From positions 9,692 to 73,691 of the forward strand of contig MU619283.1 of NCBI GenBank assembly GCA_025201805.1: a stretch of DNA of 64,000 nt, in the 5' to 3' direction. This DNA comes from Parasitella parasitica (taxonomy: Eukaryota; Mucoromycota; Mucoromycetes; Mucorales; Mucoraceae). Position numbers and translations under genes: made by a program. Of this stretch, positions 46,337 through 57,726 are shown piece after piece. The notes under the pieces are model-generated. The model was not told the DNA's origin and made no database searches. It saw nothing but the letters and a program-made list of their open reading frames with translations. Each line of letters starts with the position of its first letter. The first letter of the stretch is position 1.

Positions 46337-48924
46337 TTTGCATTGCTTTCCTTGTCATTTGTTTCAGGAAAATGAGAAAAAGTTTCAAATTACTGAGAAG
46401 GTATATTTTGTCACTTTGATAAATTGAATGTCCTGTAACCAATAAATAAATGTCACTAATAGACCAATTCATGTATTAAACCGATTTTCATCTGCTTTTG
46501 TTTACCTATTTTCTTTATGCATACATTATGTCTAATAATTTTGTCCTTTTGAAATATGAGAAATGTCACTAAAAAAGTTGATATAACTACAGAATGTTCG
46601 TCTCTACTTTGGACTTTGAAAATTAGAACTTGAAAAAGTATGGTTTGTCTAGAAAGCAGTATAAAGTTGCCAGAGAAAGCTTTGCTGCAAAAGGCTTTGT
46701 TTTTTCTAGCGCTTTCTTATACCTTCAGTTGATCTGGCGTCTTCCAGTGTGGAAGGTCTTGTCAGACAAGTACCAAGCTGGGTTCTCTATATCCAGTTGC
46801 ACAGTAGAACAGCTAGTCAAACCTGTGCTATCTTTTCCATAATATTGAAATGGTTCAAAAAGTGCGCGTCTTTGTAAAGCTTTAGCGCCTGTTTTTTTTT
46901 TTTTTGGTCTAAGCGATTTTCAGTGTGTTGTTATTTGTCAGAAAAAAAGCAGAAACAGTAAGAAAACAATTTTCAGCGATCACAAAACACAAAAAAGTAA
47001 TGCATTAGACTAGAAGGCATCTTTTTATTATATATTTGCATAGCTTTGGAGTAAGTTTTTGCACTTTTTAAGTGGACATCAAATCAAGGTAGCGGCTTTT
47101 CTAACTTTTTTCAGAGGAGTATTTTTCAAAATCGGAGCGTGAGATCGTCAGACCAGGTTCAGACATGCAAGTACTACCATTGGAAAGCCAAGGAGCACAC
47201 CATTTAAATAAATTAGGCCTCAATTGTTTTTCTTTTGAACTGGGCAAGCTATGGCTTCTCAAAGCTAATGCTTTCTTCAAAAAACACCATTTATCTTTAA
47301 TAGCGGATATTAAACACTTCCAAAATCAGGAAAAACAAATTCTTTCAGAAACTCCATTTGGACAATTCGAAACCAAAATTACTCTTTTGAGGCAAAACAT
47401 CATCCTCTGATACTATGCGTATCATGGCTATCAGTCTATGATATTAGCTGTATTTTTGGGCGCTCTACACCATGGTATCATTTCATAATCTCAGTATGCT
47501 TATGGAAGAAATTCTGCAGAGAAAACCTTGAAAACAGATTGAGAGGGAAAAGTCAACATTTTGCTTAATCAGAGCGTATTTTCAGTCTTTCAGATCAAGG
47601 AATGGTCTTTTACGATCATTTTCCTCTAATATATGCCCTAGTAAAAAGTTGCGTTTTTGATGTCAAAATCGAGGATAATGCGTAATCGATGATTCTGCAT
47701 ATGTGGATACAAGGAAAAAATCGAAAAAATCCGTCATTTTGCATCGAAAAAAAAATCATGCTTAAATTGCACCAAAATCATGTCTAATATAGTCTTTTCC
47801 CAACGGATACAATTTTTGGTGTTTTCAAGGCACTTTTGATGATAAAATTCAATCAAAAAAATGGCACACGAAGCTAAAGTTCTTGCTTCAAGCTGTAAAA
47901 AACATCTATCTGGAGATGATATCACGTCAATATCAAGTCTAGTACACGACACAACTCTATAAAGTAAGTATTTTCGATGCCACAAGTATACCTTTCTTCA
48001 TAGTAATATGATAAAACAGGTGTGGCTCATCGGGTTGGAAGCAAAAGAGAATAGTTAATGAATACAATGTTTTGCTGCAATAATACCTTGTTATTTATGA
48101 ATAATTCATCAGTTGCTAATTACTAGTGACAGAGAAACCCTATTACCGTTGATGCTTATAACAATGCTTAATGTCAGCTCAAGAGTTCCTTTTTTTGTGA
48201 TATTATGCTAAGCATGCAAAATAGAAAGTAAAGTACATGTTAGGATTGAGGTCGAGGGTAATTTTACCAACAAAAGATAAGCTTCATAATAAGCTTCTGG
48301 TAGATTTCAACTTCCAGGTTCCAGGTTCCAAGCTCCAGGCACTGTACTGTATACCGTACTAAATATAAATGCTTACTAAAAAAAATTACTCTACATCTAC
48401 AAGCTAGACAGCGAAACGCATCAACTTGCTGTCCGTAACAAGAATGCCGCCAAAAAAGTAAATAAACTGGGAACATTTGCTTAAATAAGCAGATTTTGCA
48501 AATTATTACACTACGCAATCCTTTTTGTCCGGCCAGCAAGTATAAAAAGTCAGGCCGACTTAAAATATGTCAATTTTGAGTCGGGTGTGATTGTGTGCGA
48601 AAAATATGTTTTTGGTTAATGTCCCTGATCGAGAAAATAGGTTGTCGCTCGACAAGAAAATAGAGTGTCTTTGTCCTCTTTGTGAGCGACAAATCATTTT
48701 CATGGCAAACGACACTTTATTTCTGAGGCAACGAATATTCTTAATTCTGGGTCAGCGATACCAAATTTGCCGACAAAATATACCGGAAATAGTGTACATC
48801 TTACTAACAAGGTGGTGATTGGTGGGTCAGATTACGGTGCGGGGACGACGGATTCACTTTACATGTTGGAACCAGCCCTGTATTAAAAAAAAAAAAACCG
48901 CAAGCTCTTTTTCTACTTATACTA
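46337..48924. other. Long gene-poor region
   Basis: About 2.6 kb between HAS1 and MPP-beta. Open frames at 46630-46842 and 47165-47410 (+) and 47734-47985 (-) have protein-like stretches (such as LESQGAHHLNKLGLNCFSFEL) but no start context, splice partners or known family, so they may be relics of repeats. A short tandem CCAGGTTCCAGGTTCCAAGCTCCAGG lies at 48315-48340. Confidence 0.4.
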
Positions 48925-50440
48925 ATGTCATCTAAATTCTTGTTTTCTAAGCTTCCTAAACCCTTGTTGGGTATCAACAGAAGCATGATGGTAAAGGAAG
49001 CGATAAATGGCAAAACCACAATAGAGAGAAAACTAACATATTTTGCCATTTTTAGTACCGTCGTAGCCTTGCTACGGCAACTAACATGCTTCCTACTCTA
49101 CGCAAAACCATTCTGCCTAATGGATTTACTGTTGCTACTGAAGAGAATCCTGCATCTCAAACAGCGACTGTTGGGGTTTGGATTGATGCAGGCTCTCGTG
49201 CAGAAAATGAAAAGAACAATGGCGCTGCTCATTTCTTGGAGCACATGGCATTCAAGGTAGGCTTTTGTGCTAGTATTTTTTTTTTTTTTGGTTTTTGTTT
49301 GACTGACATCTACTGCAGGGCACTAAATCCAGAACTCAAAGAGATTTAGAGCTTCAGATTGAGAATATGGGAGGACATTTAAACGCATACACCTCTCGCG
49401 AACAAACAGTGTATTATGCTAAAGCATTCAAGTACGATGTACCTCAAGCAGTTGAGATTCTCTCCGACATTCTGCAGCACTCGACCTTGGATCCTGGCGC
49501 GATTGAAAGAGAGCGTGATGTTATCCTCAGAGAGCAAGAGGAGGTCGAGAAGCAAATGGAGGAAGTTGTATTTGATCATCTGCACGCAGCGGCATTCAAG
49601 GATGAACCATTGGGATTGACGATTTTGGGCCCCAAGGAAAACATTCAATCACTCACAAGAGACGACCTCTCCAATTATATCAAAGCCAACTATACCGGCG
49701 AGCGAATGATATTGGTTGGTTCTGGTGGCATTGACCATGATGCGCTGGTTCGACTTGCTGAAACTCATTTTGGCCGTTTGCCAAACAAACTAGATGCCTC
49801 GACGAGCAAAAGTGCCATGAAAAAGGCAGTGTTCACAGGCGCGGACTTTAGAATCGACAATGGCAATGCTCAGAAGGCGCACATCGCAGTGGCAGTAGAA
49901 GGAGCCAGCTGGACCTCGCCCGATTACTTTCCCTTGTTGGTCATGCAATCTATTATTGGATCCTGGGATCGCTCGTTGGGAGCTACTGGCCATATGGACT
50001 CACGCTTATCGTCCGTTTTACACAACAAGCAATTGGCCAATTCTTTCATGTCATTCAACACATCGTACAAAGACACTGGTCTCTGGGGCATCTACCTGAT
50101 AACAGAAGACATGGAGCGCATTGACGAACTGCTTAAATCCACCAAGAACGAATGGAGCCGCTTATCAACCTCCGTAACAGACGAAGAAGTCCAACGCGCT
50201 AAACAACAATTGAAAGCTGGTCTGTTGTTAAGTTTAGATGGAAGCACACCTATTGCAGAAGACATTGGCCGACAATTATTGACTTCTGGCGATCGCATGT
50301 CACCAAAGCAGGTTGAGGAACTAGTCGCCAAGGTGAGAGTTGAAGATGTGCGACGAGTGGCTCGAGATTATTTGCAGCGCGATGCAGCTGTTGTTGGTAT
50401 TGGTGCCGTTGATAAAATGCCAAACTTTAATCATATATAA
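48925..50440 (+). CDS. MAS1: Mitochondrial processing peptidase beta subunit
   Basis: Catalytic Zn subunit of the matrix protease that removes import presequences; pairs with the alpha subunit. Exons 48925-48990, 49056-49256, 49319-50440; 462 aa. The presequence [20 protein letters not shown] continues through [13 protein letters not shown]. The inverted zinc motif H-x-x-E-H is H81-F-L-E84-H85 in [20 protein letters not shown]; the distal zinc Glu lies in the [19 protein letters not shown] helix. The inactive C-terminal half contains the family's [18 protein letters not shown] and a [13 protein letters not shown] strand. Retention of HxxEH separates it from the related complex III core 1 protein. 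Confidence 0.96.
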
Positions 50441-51412
50441 AAAGCTTAAATAAAATACTCTAATATGTAGACTATGTAATAAACATGCGTCCGGTTCAAA
50501 CCTTGTTAATGGTTCAACTACGGTACAACTTTATGCCAGAAACCGCAGCTCGATCTTGGGAGCTCCAAAATGAACAAATATGTGTACTGTCCATATGCAT
50601 ACATTGCTTTTCGAACGAAACGCTTGCCTGGCTGAACTAGAGCTGATTTTTGTCCACAACAAGACTGTTTGTGCGTCGTTTTCTGGTTTGCAGTGCTATT
50701 GTCCGTGCTTTCCCTGACCTTGCGCATAACTCGTCTCTTTAGCATCTATATATATCCAATTTGTAATACATTGAGGGTGCTGGCGTCTTTGCTCTGGTTC
50801 TTGTGCCAAAGACCAACAAGCATTTGAAATCTATTGTTATCAAAGACAACAATGGAAGTTGTGTATATTTATATACATTTGCACGTTTTGCAATGAATTT
50901 TAATTTAACACAATTACAGATTTTCCTTGATGGCTGTCGAAGTTTGACATATCATCAAAAATATAGTGCTGCCACTAGTTTTTTCTCGCCTACGACAGAG
51001 AGCCGTGATTATAGTTGGAACAAAGAACAGATGGCGCAGAGATTTCAACGTGAATTGTATCTGCCATCAGACAAAAAGAGATTATCTAGATTTTGCAACC
51101 TCATTCGTCTTGTTATCGGGTGGTGTATAGTGGTATTGTATTTCTCGTAAACAAATACCATTTGCGCATACAAAACCCTTTGCCATCAAGCACTTGATGA
51201 CGATCAAAGCTCACAAAATGAATGTGATACCAACTACTATTTATTCAGTTGTGCAACAAAGAGAAAGCAGCAGCTCTTTCAGACGCCATAACTTGATAAG
51301 AATTGACGTTGTTGCACAAATTCATGAAGCAATGCACTGACAATGTCTTTGGTGAACAAAACAATACTGGTTTACGGATAGCCAAACATTAATTGTGTTG
51401 CTATGAATTGAG
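50441..51412. other. Intergenic region with a possible short ORF
   Basis: On + a frame at 50893-51150 (85 codons) reads MNFNLTQLQIFLDGCRSLTY ... WNKEQMAQRFQRELYL and ends in a hydrophobic helix FCNLIRLVIGWCIVVLYFS, as a tail-anchored protein would. A TATATTTATATA element lies 20-30 nt before its ATG, perhaps too close for a transcribed start. I rate it as unproven. Confidence 0.35.
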
Positions 51413-51445
51413 AATATATACATATATATATGTGTGTGTGTGTGC
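51413..51445. repeat. TA/TG dinucleotide microsatellite
   Basis: ATATATACATATATATATG followed by (TG)n, just upstream of the membrane-protein start at 51485. Likely length-variable and possibly part of the promoter. Confidence 0.85.
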
Positions 51446-51484
51446 AGTTCCCACGGTCCTTTTTTCAGTAATTTATTCATACAC

Positions 51485-52920
51485 ATGTCAGAAAGGTATC
51501 CTACAAATGCAGTAGCATTTAATACAATGGAGCCAAAAGTAACTAGTGCTCAATCAAACGCATCACAAAAGGGGGCCATCTATTCTAACCCCTCAGAACA
51601 ATTTCCTGCTACTGAAGAAACATCCATTCCTGGATCATCAGAAGCAGAAGCACCGATGGTGCCATCCACCACAGTGACAGCTGTGGAGGCTACGCTTGCC
51701 GAAGTGACTCAAAGTCCGTCCTATGCCACGACAACTCAAGTCTCCACTGCTAATATAGATGCCGCCACTACTGGGGACACCCAAATCCACGCCGCCACTA
51801 CACATGCACCTAAAATCGATCATCAACAAATGGCCCCAAGCTGCCAACCAACGGCTGGTATTCAGAGTATTGTTTCGAATCCAATGCCAATAACGACCGA
51901 AACTTCAATAACTCCTGCTACTTTTCTTATCAACAATCCAGTCTCGACACCGCTTTGTATCTCAAACAGTTTTGCAGCAACCACTTCTTCTAATGCTTGT
52001 TTATCCACATCAGAAGAAGCTGCAGCTGCTAAAGTCGCTGTGGGCCAGATGGCCGCTATTGTAGTAGCCCTACTGGGAGTGTTCGGTATTTTTGTTGCAT
52101 GTATCCTAGTTAAGAAGCGCAAGCGAACCAAAAAAAAAAAAAAAAAGGAACAGTATCACCCGTTTTTCTACATGAATGAACCCACGGACCAACAAGAGAC
52201 AAGCCTAAGCAGCGAAACGTTTGTTCATCGCAGCAACGAAGCACTGTGTCAATTTTATGAAAATGAGCGGCCTGCACCCAATCAAACAAGCGATTTGAGC
52301 GAAAATGTGTGTGATGGCAACGTATTTTACAACAACAGCACATCCTATCACCGCAGTAATAGTGTCGTGAGCCATCATGAGATCCATAAAGCATTGACAG
52401 TGATCACAAGTCCTGCGGAATCGCATCAGCGTCACACGACCTCGCTTCTTGGTAAAGCAAACATGGATCCTATTATGACTGTTGAGGTAAATTTATTACA
52501 TGCTTTTTGATGTCAGGGTATAATGTGGTCACCCATGTGTGGTAGACTACTACGTCGCTGCATCCTCATAATAAGCAAACTGGAGGCAGTGAATTGAACA
52601 AGCAACGATTGTCTACAGACGCTGACGCTGTCGCTGACAGCTATACTCTGTCAGCAATGCGACTATTTCACTCCTGTGCCAGCAGAAACACGGTCATGGC
52701 AGCACAATCTATGTCTCCTGCGAGTCCTTTCGCAAGCAGCAGCGTGAGGCAGCAGTACTGGCCGTCGTTGCATGATTCAATATTTTGGGCCAGTCAAGGT
52801 AACTGCAGTGCGGACGTTTTTAGTATGTACAATTCAATCTCTACCAACGAATCAAGAAGCACGATTCTCGCGCCATCGTCGACAAGAAAGCTCGCTGGAT
52901 TCGCATTTTCCGTCTCATAA
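51485..52920 (+). CDS. Ser/Thr-rich single-pass membrane protein
   Basis: Exons 51485-52486 and 52546-52920; 458 aa. Residues 1-180 are Ser/Thr/Ala-rich, probably O-glycosylated and external (TTVTAVEATLAEVTQSPSYA). One membrane helix AAIVVALLGVFGIFVACILV is followed by a strong basic stop-transfer KKRKRTKKKKKK, so the C-terminal half is cytosolic. This is the layout of fungal Mid2/Wsc-type wall sensors, but there is no classical signal peptide at the N-terminus and no Cys-rich WSC domain; a reverse-signal-anchor topology or a missed upstream exon would explain it. The cytosolic part is Ser/His/Asn-rich. The Lys run is encoded by 17 consecutive A (52130-52146) and is a likely slippage site. 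In-frame ATG 51434 is an alternative start. Confidence 0.65.
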
Positions 52921-53138
52921 CATGTCATTTGGGAGGATAATTTGAGTTGAGAAAATTGTACATGTAGTATATCAATAAAAATTGAAAAAAGGGAGATGAA
53001 ATCGAACTCTATTACAATGAAAAATGCGTGGAGAATTAGAGAGGAGAGGGTAAGGGGCGCCTCCTGCAAAATGTAGATTAATGTGAAATTTAATCTTTGT
53101 TCTTCTTGCGTAAAATAAAAGTAATTCAACCTACAATA

Positions 53139-53732
53139 ATGCAGCAAGATCTACAAGACCAGGAAAAGGTGAAAACAGTTGTCAACGGACTATTTGATCA
53201 AGTTACAGACTTGGTAAACGAGTCAAAGCAATGGCCAGTGATTTATAGGCACAGCTACAGTACATTTTTTCAACGGTCAAGCACACACGCTGCAGATCAA
53301 GTCACTTTTGATCAATTACGTTCATTTGCTCCATCTCAATCACAGCTTCAATGAAACCAAATACATAACGCAACTGACAGATGCCATTTTGTTGCGAAAA
53401 ATAAATGATGAAGCAGACTTGATTTGGCTCGGTTTTAAAACGCTCGTGCCTTGTTCCAATCGAGAATTCGTTGAGCTAGTAGCTACTCGAAAGCATGGCA
53501 GGTCCTTCATGGCAGTGAGTCAGCCTTTCGAATACCACAGCAAAAAAGAAAGGGCCATGTGCGTGGTGCTTATAAAGCTTGGGAGTTGGTCAATGAAATC
53601 GAAAATGAAAAGGGAGAGAAGATGGTCGAATGGACCTGTTTCCAACATTCATCAGTAGGTGGGTTAATACCTAGTTTCATATCTGATTTGATTACAGCCA
53701 TTTATGTTAAATGCATTATTAAATATAAATAG
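53139..53732 (+). pseudogene. START-like lipid-binding domain gene with two frameshifts
   Basis: Three successive frames form one START-like domain. Frame 1 (53139 to about 53327) reads VVNGLFDQVTDLVNESKQWP...SSTHAADQVTFDQLRSF. Frame 2 (to about 53550) reads LHLNHSFNETKYITQLTDAI, then EADLIWLGFKTLVPCSNREF, VELVATRKHGRSFMAVSQPF. Frame 3 (to the TAG at 53730-53732) reads AYKAWELVNEIENEKGEKMV, EWTCFQHSSVGGLIPSFISD. No intron-sized gap lies at either switch. The first switch needs one base removed, the second, at an A6-G-A3-G3 run, one base added, so the net length is unchanged. Either two indel mutations disable the gene, or these are sequence errors. The family binds lipids or other hydrophobic ligands. 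Confidence 0.65.
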
Positions 53733-53778
53733 GAAAGAAATGGTATTAATTTTATAAATATATAGAAAATAAAGAAAG

Positions 53779-54471
53779 CTACGCATCCCTATGCGGTTGC
53801 TGGTAGTATGTTGGTATTAAGTTGGCTGTGTTTGTTGTAGTGGTATTTCCATTTGCAGTTATATTGTTGTTACTACTAGGCAAATCTCCCCATCTCATTC
53901 TGTACATTTCCAGCATATTCTCAAGCTCTTGCACTCGCTGCTGATACTGGTTGACTTTGCCATGTAATAGTCGTATATGGTCCACTGATTTGCGCAGTAT
54001 GGTCCCCTTGTTGTTTTTGCTAGCGTCTCGTTCGGGTAAGAGAGTGGATAGTTCAAATATACGTTCGTTGATGTTATCTCTTCTTCTGCGTTCAACTGCA
54101 TTATGTGATTCTCGTCTTCTTCTCTTTTTCTCAAACATTTGTTGCATGCTTGATAGAAACAATAATAATAATAATAAAAAAAAAAAGTGTTACTACCCTC
54201 TCCTATTTATCACGTGTATGTGATTCTTTTGCGTTCTGATTGAAATGCATGAATGTGTATGTATGGGTAGTAGTACTTACTGTCTCTGTTGTAGTTCCTC
54301 ATCAATATGGTCAATGGATGAAGGAGACACGTTGGACTTGGCATTGTAGTCTACATTTGTCGCTGGAGCTCCATTTGCCGTTGTTTGATAGTACATGTCT
54401 TTTTGATTGCTACTGTTGTTATTGTTTGTCATTTGTTTGTAACCAGGTGTGGGTGTTGTATCATAATTCAT
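53779..54471 (-). CDS. bHLH transcription factor
   Basis: Exons 54471-54281 and 54148-53779; 186 aa. The basic region RRRRESHNAVERRRRDNINE carries the His-Glu-Arg residues (H, E four on, R eight on) of class B factors that bind CACGTG E-boxes. Helix 1 is RIFELSTLLPE; the loop DASKNNKGT is short; helix 2 is ILRKSVDHIRLLHGKVNQYQ, running on into a leucine-zipper-like QRVQELENMLEMYRMRWG. The N-terminal 70 residues are Asn/Gln/Thr-rich, as is the tail (NTTTTNTANL). It resembles USF/MITF-type and fungal Cbf1-like factors; the exact orthologue is unclear. The 5' flank holds a TATAAA at about 54538. Confidence 0.88.
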
Positions 54472-54679
54472 GTTTCCCGGCTATTATAAGACATAAGACA
54501 AGATCAGTCTTTTTGATTTCGATACGAAACAACATTTATACACTATATAGTACCTGCGTTTGTCTGTGCGAATAAGAATATAGGAGTAAATAAGAATGTC
54601 GAATGAAAAGAAAGAGAGAAAGAAAGAGGAAAAAAGAGAAAGTGGTACTTTATTATTTTATATTGAAATGACGTTGTTG

Positions 54680-55861
54680 CTATTGTGATACATTTGATGT
54701 TGGTTCACGAGAAAATTCATAATATCTAAATCGAACAATTCCTTCTTCTTCCTCTCTATCACTATCTTGAGTTTTTCTTATAAAGAACCCCAACGACCTC
54801 ATTTTGGCTTCAAAATGATTCACTTCTTGCCAATGGGTTTCTCTCAATGGAATCATAAAGTAAAAGTCCTTCTTCAGCAGCTTTTCAACAGCCATCGGAA
54901 GGTGCTCGGCATGTTCCATCTCATAGAGCAGATCGCTGGCAATGACAACGTCAAACTTTTGATTATGCCATTCATCACATTCACCTTTGGCTACCTTGAT
55001 AAAGTCGAGTTTGGAAACTTTGGCTCGAGATTGATTCAATTCAACATTGTACGCCACGTTCTCGAGCACACGAGGATGATAATCTGTCACATGGACCTCG
55101 CTAGCTCCCAAGTGATCACATATCAAACCTACCATTCCTGTACCTGTGCCTAATTCAAGTACACGGCAATCGGAAATGTCGGGTATAATATTTTGTTGTA
55201 GCAGCTTCCTGTAAGAATCCCCATTGTGAATATCTCATTATGATATAATTAGAAAAGAAAAAAGAACCCTTACTTCGCCATCATAGGTGCTGCTCCCCAT
55301 GTTTTAGCCCCAAGACCATTGCCAATATAGCCTGGCTCATGGAGAGGAACAAGTAGCTCTTGTCGTACACCATCAGAATTCAGGTACGGAATGTGCCACG
55401 TGCGGGTAATTGCGCCTGCAGCTTAGTTAAACGTATATTGATTGGTTAATCAGGCAACAGAAAATATTGTTTGTTATCAAACCTTGTCTGCCAGACATGT
55501 GTGCAATTAACCGACCAGCCTTATTAATTCTCTCATCATCCTTGCCATCCTCAAATAGCATCTCTGAAGAGATAAGCTTCACCAAGATGAAATTAGAATA
55601 TTTTCTGGCTGTTTTGATATCGTTGGGATGAACAATGTATTGTTTATACTCTTCTTCTTCAATTTCATCATGGTCTATATCTCCAAAACTCATAAAAAGG
55701 TGAGCAGAGAGTCCTATCAACTCTTCAAGCGCATCCAACAGACGATCAATGTAATCTCTTGCTGTATTGCCTTTCGTTTTTGCAGAAGATATGGCTAAAT
55801 TTGAAAGATCTTCGATTCGTTCTAACAAAATATCCGGATTTGTTATCTTGATCGTTGCCAT
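54680..55861 (-). CDS. Family-16 (METTL21/FAM86-type) protein methyltransferase
   Basis: Exons 55861-55483, 55421-55274 and 55208-54680; 351 aa. The S-adenosylmethionine-binding core starts at residue about 160: TWGAAPMMAKKLL, motif I CRVLELGTGTGMVGLICDHL, motif post I VHVTDYHPRVLENVAYNVEL, then FDVVIASDLLYEMEHAEHLP where the family has D-x-x-Y. This pattern fits the seven-beta-strand lysine methyltransferases that modify translation factors (yeast Efm2/Efm3, human FAM86A, METTL21). The N-terminal 130 residues are helical and acidic (DIDHDEIEEEEYKQYI). The acceptor of exon 2 is doubled (AAG then CAG 6 nt later), so a form two residues shorter (349 aa) is equally possible. Substrate not known. 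Confidence 0.85.
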
Positions 55862-57281
55862 GGAGATTGAATACGGTTGCTGATATTGATCTTGATTCTG
55901 GTGGTGAAACGACTAGTGCTAAGAAATAAAGAAAAATAAAGGGACGAAAATATTCTCTTCATCGTCAAGACGGAGTAAGGACGAAGAAAGCTATTTGCGG
56001 CGCTTCAAGGGACTCGTCTATTGTCGATTGGCAATTTTGACGGTTTCTGTCGCTCAAACAAACATTGATCTACACTTCGATCGTAAATAGTAAATAAACG
56101 CGAAATAAACAAATACTCTAATTCGATTAGTACAAATTTGCAGCTTCATTGATCTTAAGCTTTGATCAGCAGAAATCAAATGTCTTGAAAAATGTATTCT
56201 ACCAGACATGCCCTGGTATGTTTTAGAAGGTATATTGGTCATTTAGTTTGCTTTCAAGGATCCTCTTCTTTGATGTATCGGTATCTATATAAGATAACTA
56301 CGTTTGCAAAAGGTTCTAGTAGAAAATATTTGATTTTGTGCATTTAAACAAATCGAATGCATATTGTGTTTGCTATGCATCTAAAATGATATCATATTTT
56401 ATAATGCTAATATTAAGCCTGTGTCATACTAACGAGTTTTACATAATGTTCTGTATTGAGACTAATGAATACAAGGAATCTTGTTGATATGTCAAGCCAA
56501 GGCAATCTTCTGTTGAATAATATATTCATTAGCAGCAAAATAGCACAGTTGGGTCTTCTCAAAATATTAACTTTCGCACAATAACAATTTTTCGACTTCA
56601 TTACTACTCAAATTCTCACATTTTCGACTCAAATTGCAAGCCCAGAGTTTGTTGGGGGGGGGCTCATTTAGACAGAATATTAAGTATAATACGATACAGA
56701 AATAATAATCAACTACTTGAGCAAACTATGCAGACCTTGAGATGTCCTCCCTAGAACAATTGAAAATACCAAAGAATGATATTACACACTGGATAGGGTT
56801 TGAATATTATATCATTTTAAGCATTGAAACAATTAATGGACATATGGCAAAAGGGAAGGATGCAAACAAAGCAGCCGCATACATAACAGTTGGCGGGAAC
56901 AAAGTAGCCATCATCCTTTTATCGAATCTCACGTTTATCAGTTCCAAATACTGCCGCCGTGAATGCCAGCAACATCGTTCTACGAGCATAATTTATGGAA
57001 TATGCCGTATGTTATTCTAGTCGAACCATCTGGATCGCACCGGTGTTAATTTCTGCGCCGCCTAGAGCACTTTCGGCATTAGTTAATCTAACTATTCGTA
57101 TGGTAGCTTTTGTGCTCCCCATCAACTTTTAAGGTCTTCAATCTATGCTCGCTTCAGTGCTCAAACAACAACCAATAACCAAGCCGTGCTGGTCACCAAA
57201 ACCTTCACCTCCTTGTTATGTGTCAGGTTGTTTTTTTTCCTACTTCTTTCTTCTTTTCCTTTGCTTTTTTAAATTTATTTA
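55862..57281. other. Intergenic region
   Basis: About 1.4 kb between divergent genes. A G9 run lies at 56653-56661. Open frame 56742-57020 (+) contains the protein-like IETINGHMAKGKDANKAAAY but has no recognised relatives; perhaps a remnant. CT-rich stretch 57236-57266 directly precedes the next gene. Confidence 0.4.
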
Positions 57282-57515
57282 ATGTCTACTAGTGCATCTG
57301 TACTTTCTGATTCTAAGAATAAAAAGGTCGATCCAGCACATCCAACACAAGATCCTTTTTCTTCGCCAGAAGAATCTTCAAATGTAAACAACTGTTTCTG
57401 CTGTGGTGTTTTCTTGGTTCCACTGGCTGCTCTAGGTGGCTTGATTGATCAAATTATGAGAAAAATATCCAGAATATTTCGCAGCAGCAATGATGATACC
57501 AACAACAAAGCATAA
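57282..57515 (+). CDS. Small unknown protein with hydrophobic Cys-rich segment
   Basis: 77 aa, single exon. The ATG follows a pyrimidine-rich leader typical of fungal promoters. The N-terminal 35 residues are polar (DPAHPTQDPFSSPEESS); a segment CFCCGVFLVPLAALGGLID could be a short membrane or palmitoylated helix; a basic amphipathic part follows (QIMRKISRIFRSSND). A poly(A) signal candidate AATAAT lies about 40 nt after the stop. Not recognised; I rate expression as likely but unproven. Confidence 0.45.
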   Translation: MSTSASVLSDSKNKKVDPAHPTQDPFSSPEESSNVNNCFCCGVFLVPLAALGGLIDQIMRKISRIFRSSNDDTNNKA

Positions 57516-57581
57516 AAAGACACTACCTAATACTTTATTATACTAAAATACATTAATAATAAACCTACTTTTTTTTCTTTT

Positions 57582-57583
<2 letters not shown>

Positions 57584-57638
<55 letters not shown>
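57584..57638. repeat. 55-nt poly(T) run
   Basis: An uninterrupted run of 55 T, preceded by two shorter T-runs split by single C. It lies between the mini-gene and LSM1. Could be a retrotransposition scar (poly(A) tail of a - strand insert) or simple slippage. The length in the assembly is unreliable. Confidence 0.9.
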
Positions 57639-57640
<2 letters not shown>

Positions 57641-57726
57641 CAACATCAATGATGAACCTTTGTTTTGAAAAAAAATTAAGACGATTTATACATTTTGGAT
57701 GATTATATTACTATTTACTGTTGTTA

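Noticed and set aside
46630-46842. 70-codon frame after HAS1
   Set aside because: No splice partners, homologues or promoter recognised; kept only as part of the gap description.
51434-51484. Upstream ATG of the Ser/Thr-rich membrane protein
   Set aside because: It lies in the TG microsatellite and would add MCVCSSHGPFFSNLFIH, which is not a credible signal peptide; the ATG at 51485 was preferred, with low certainty.
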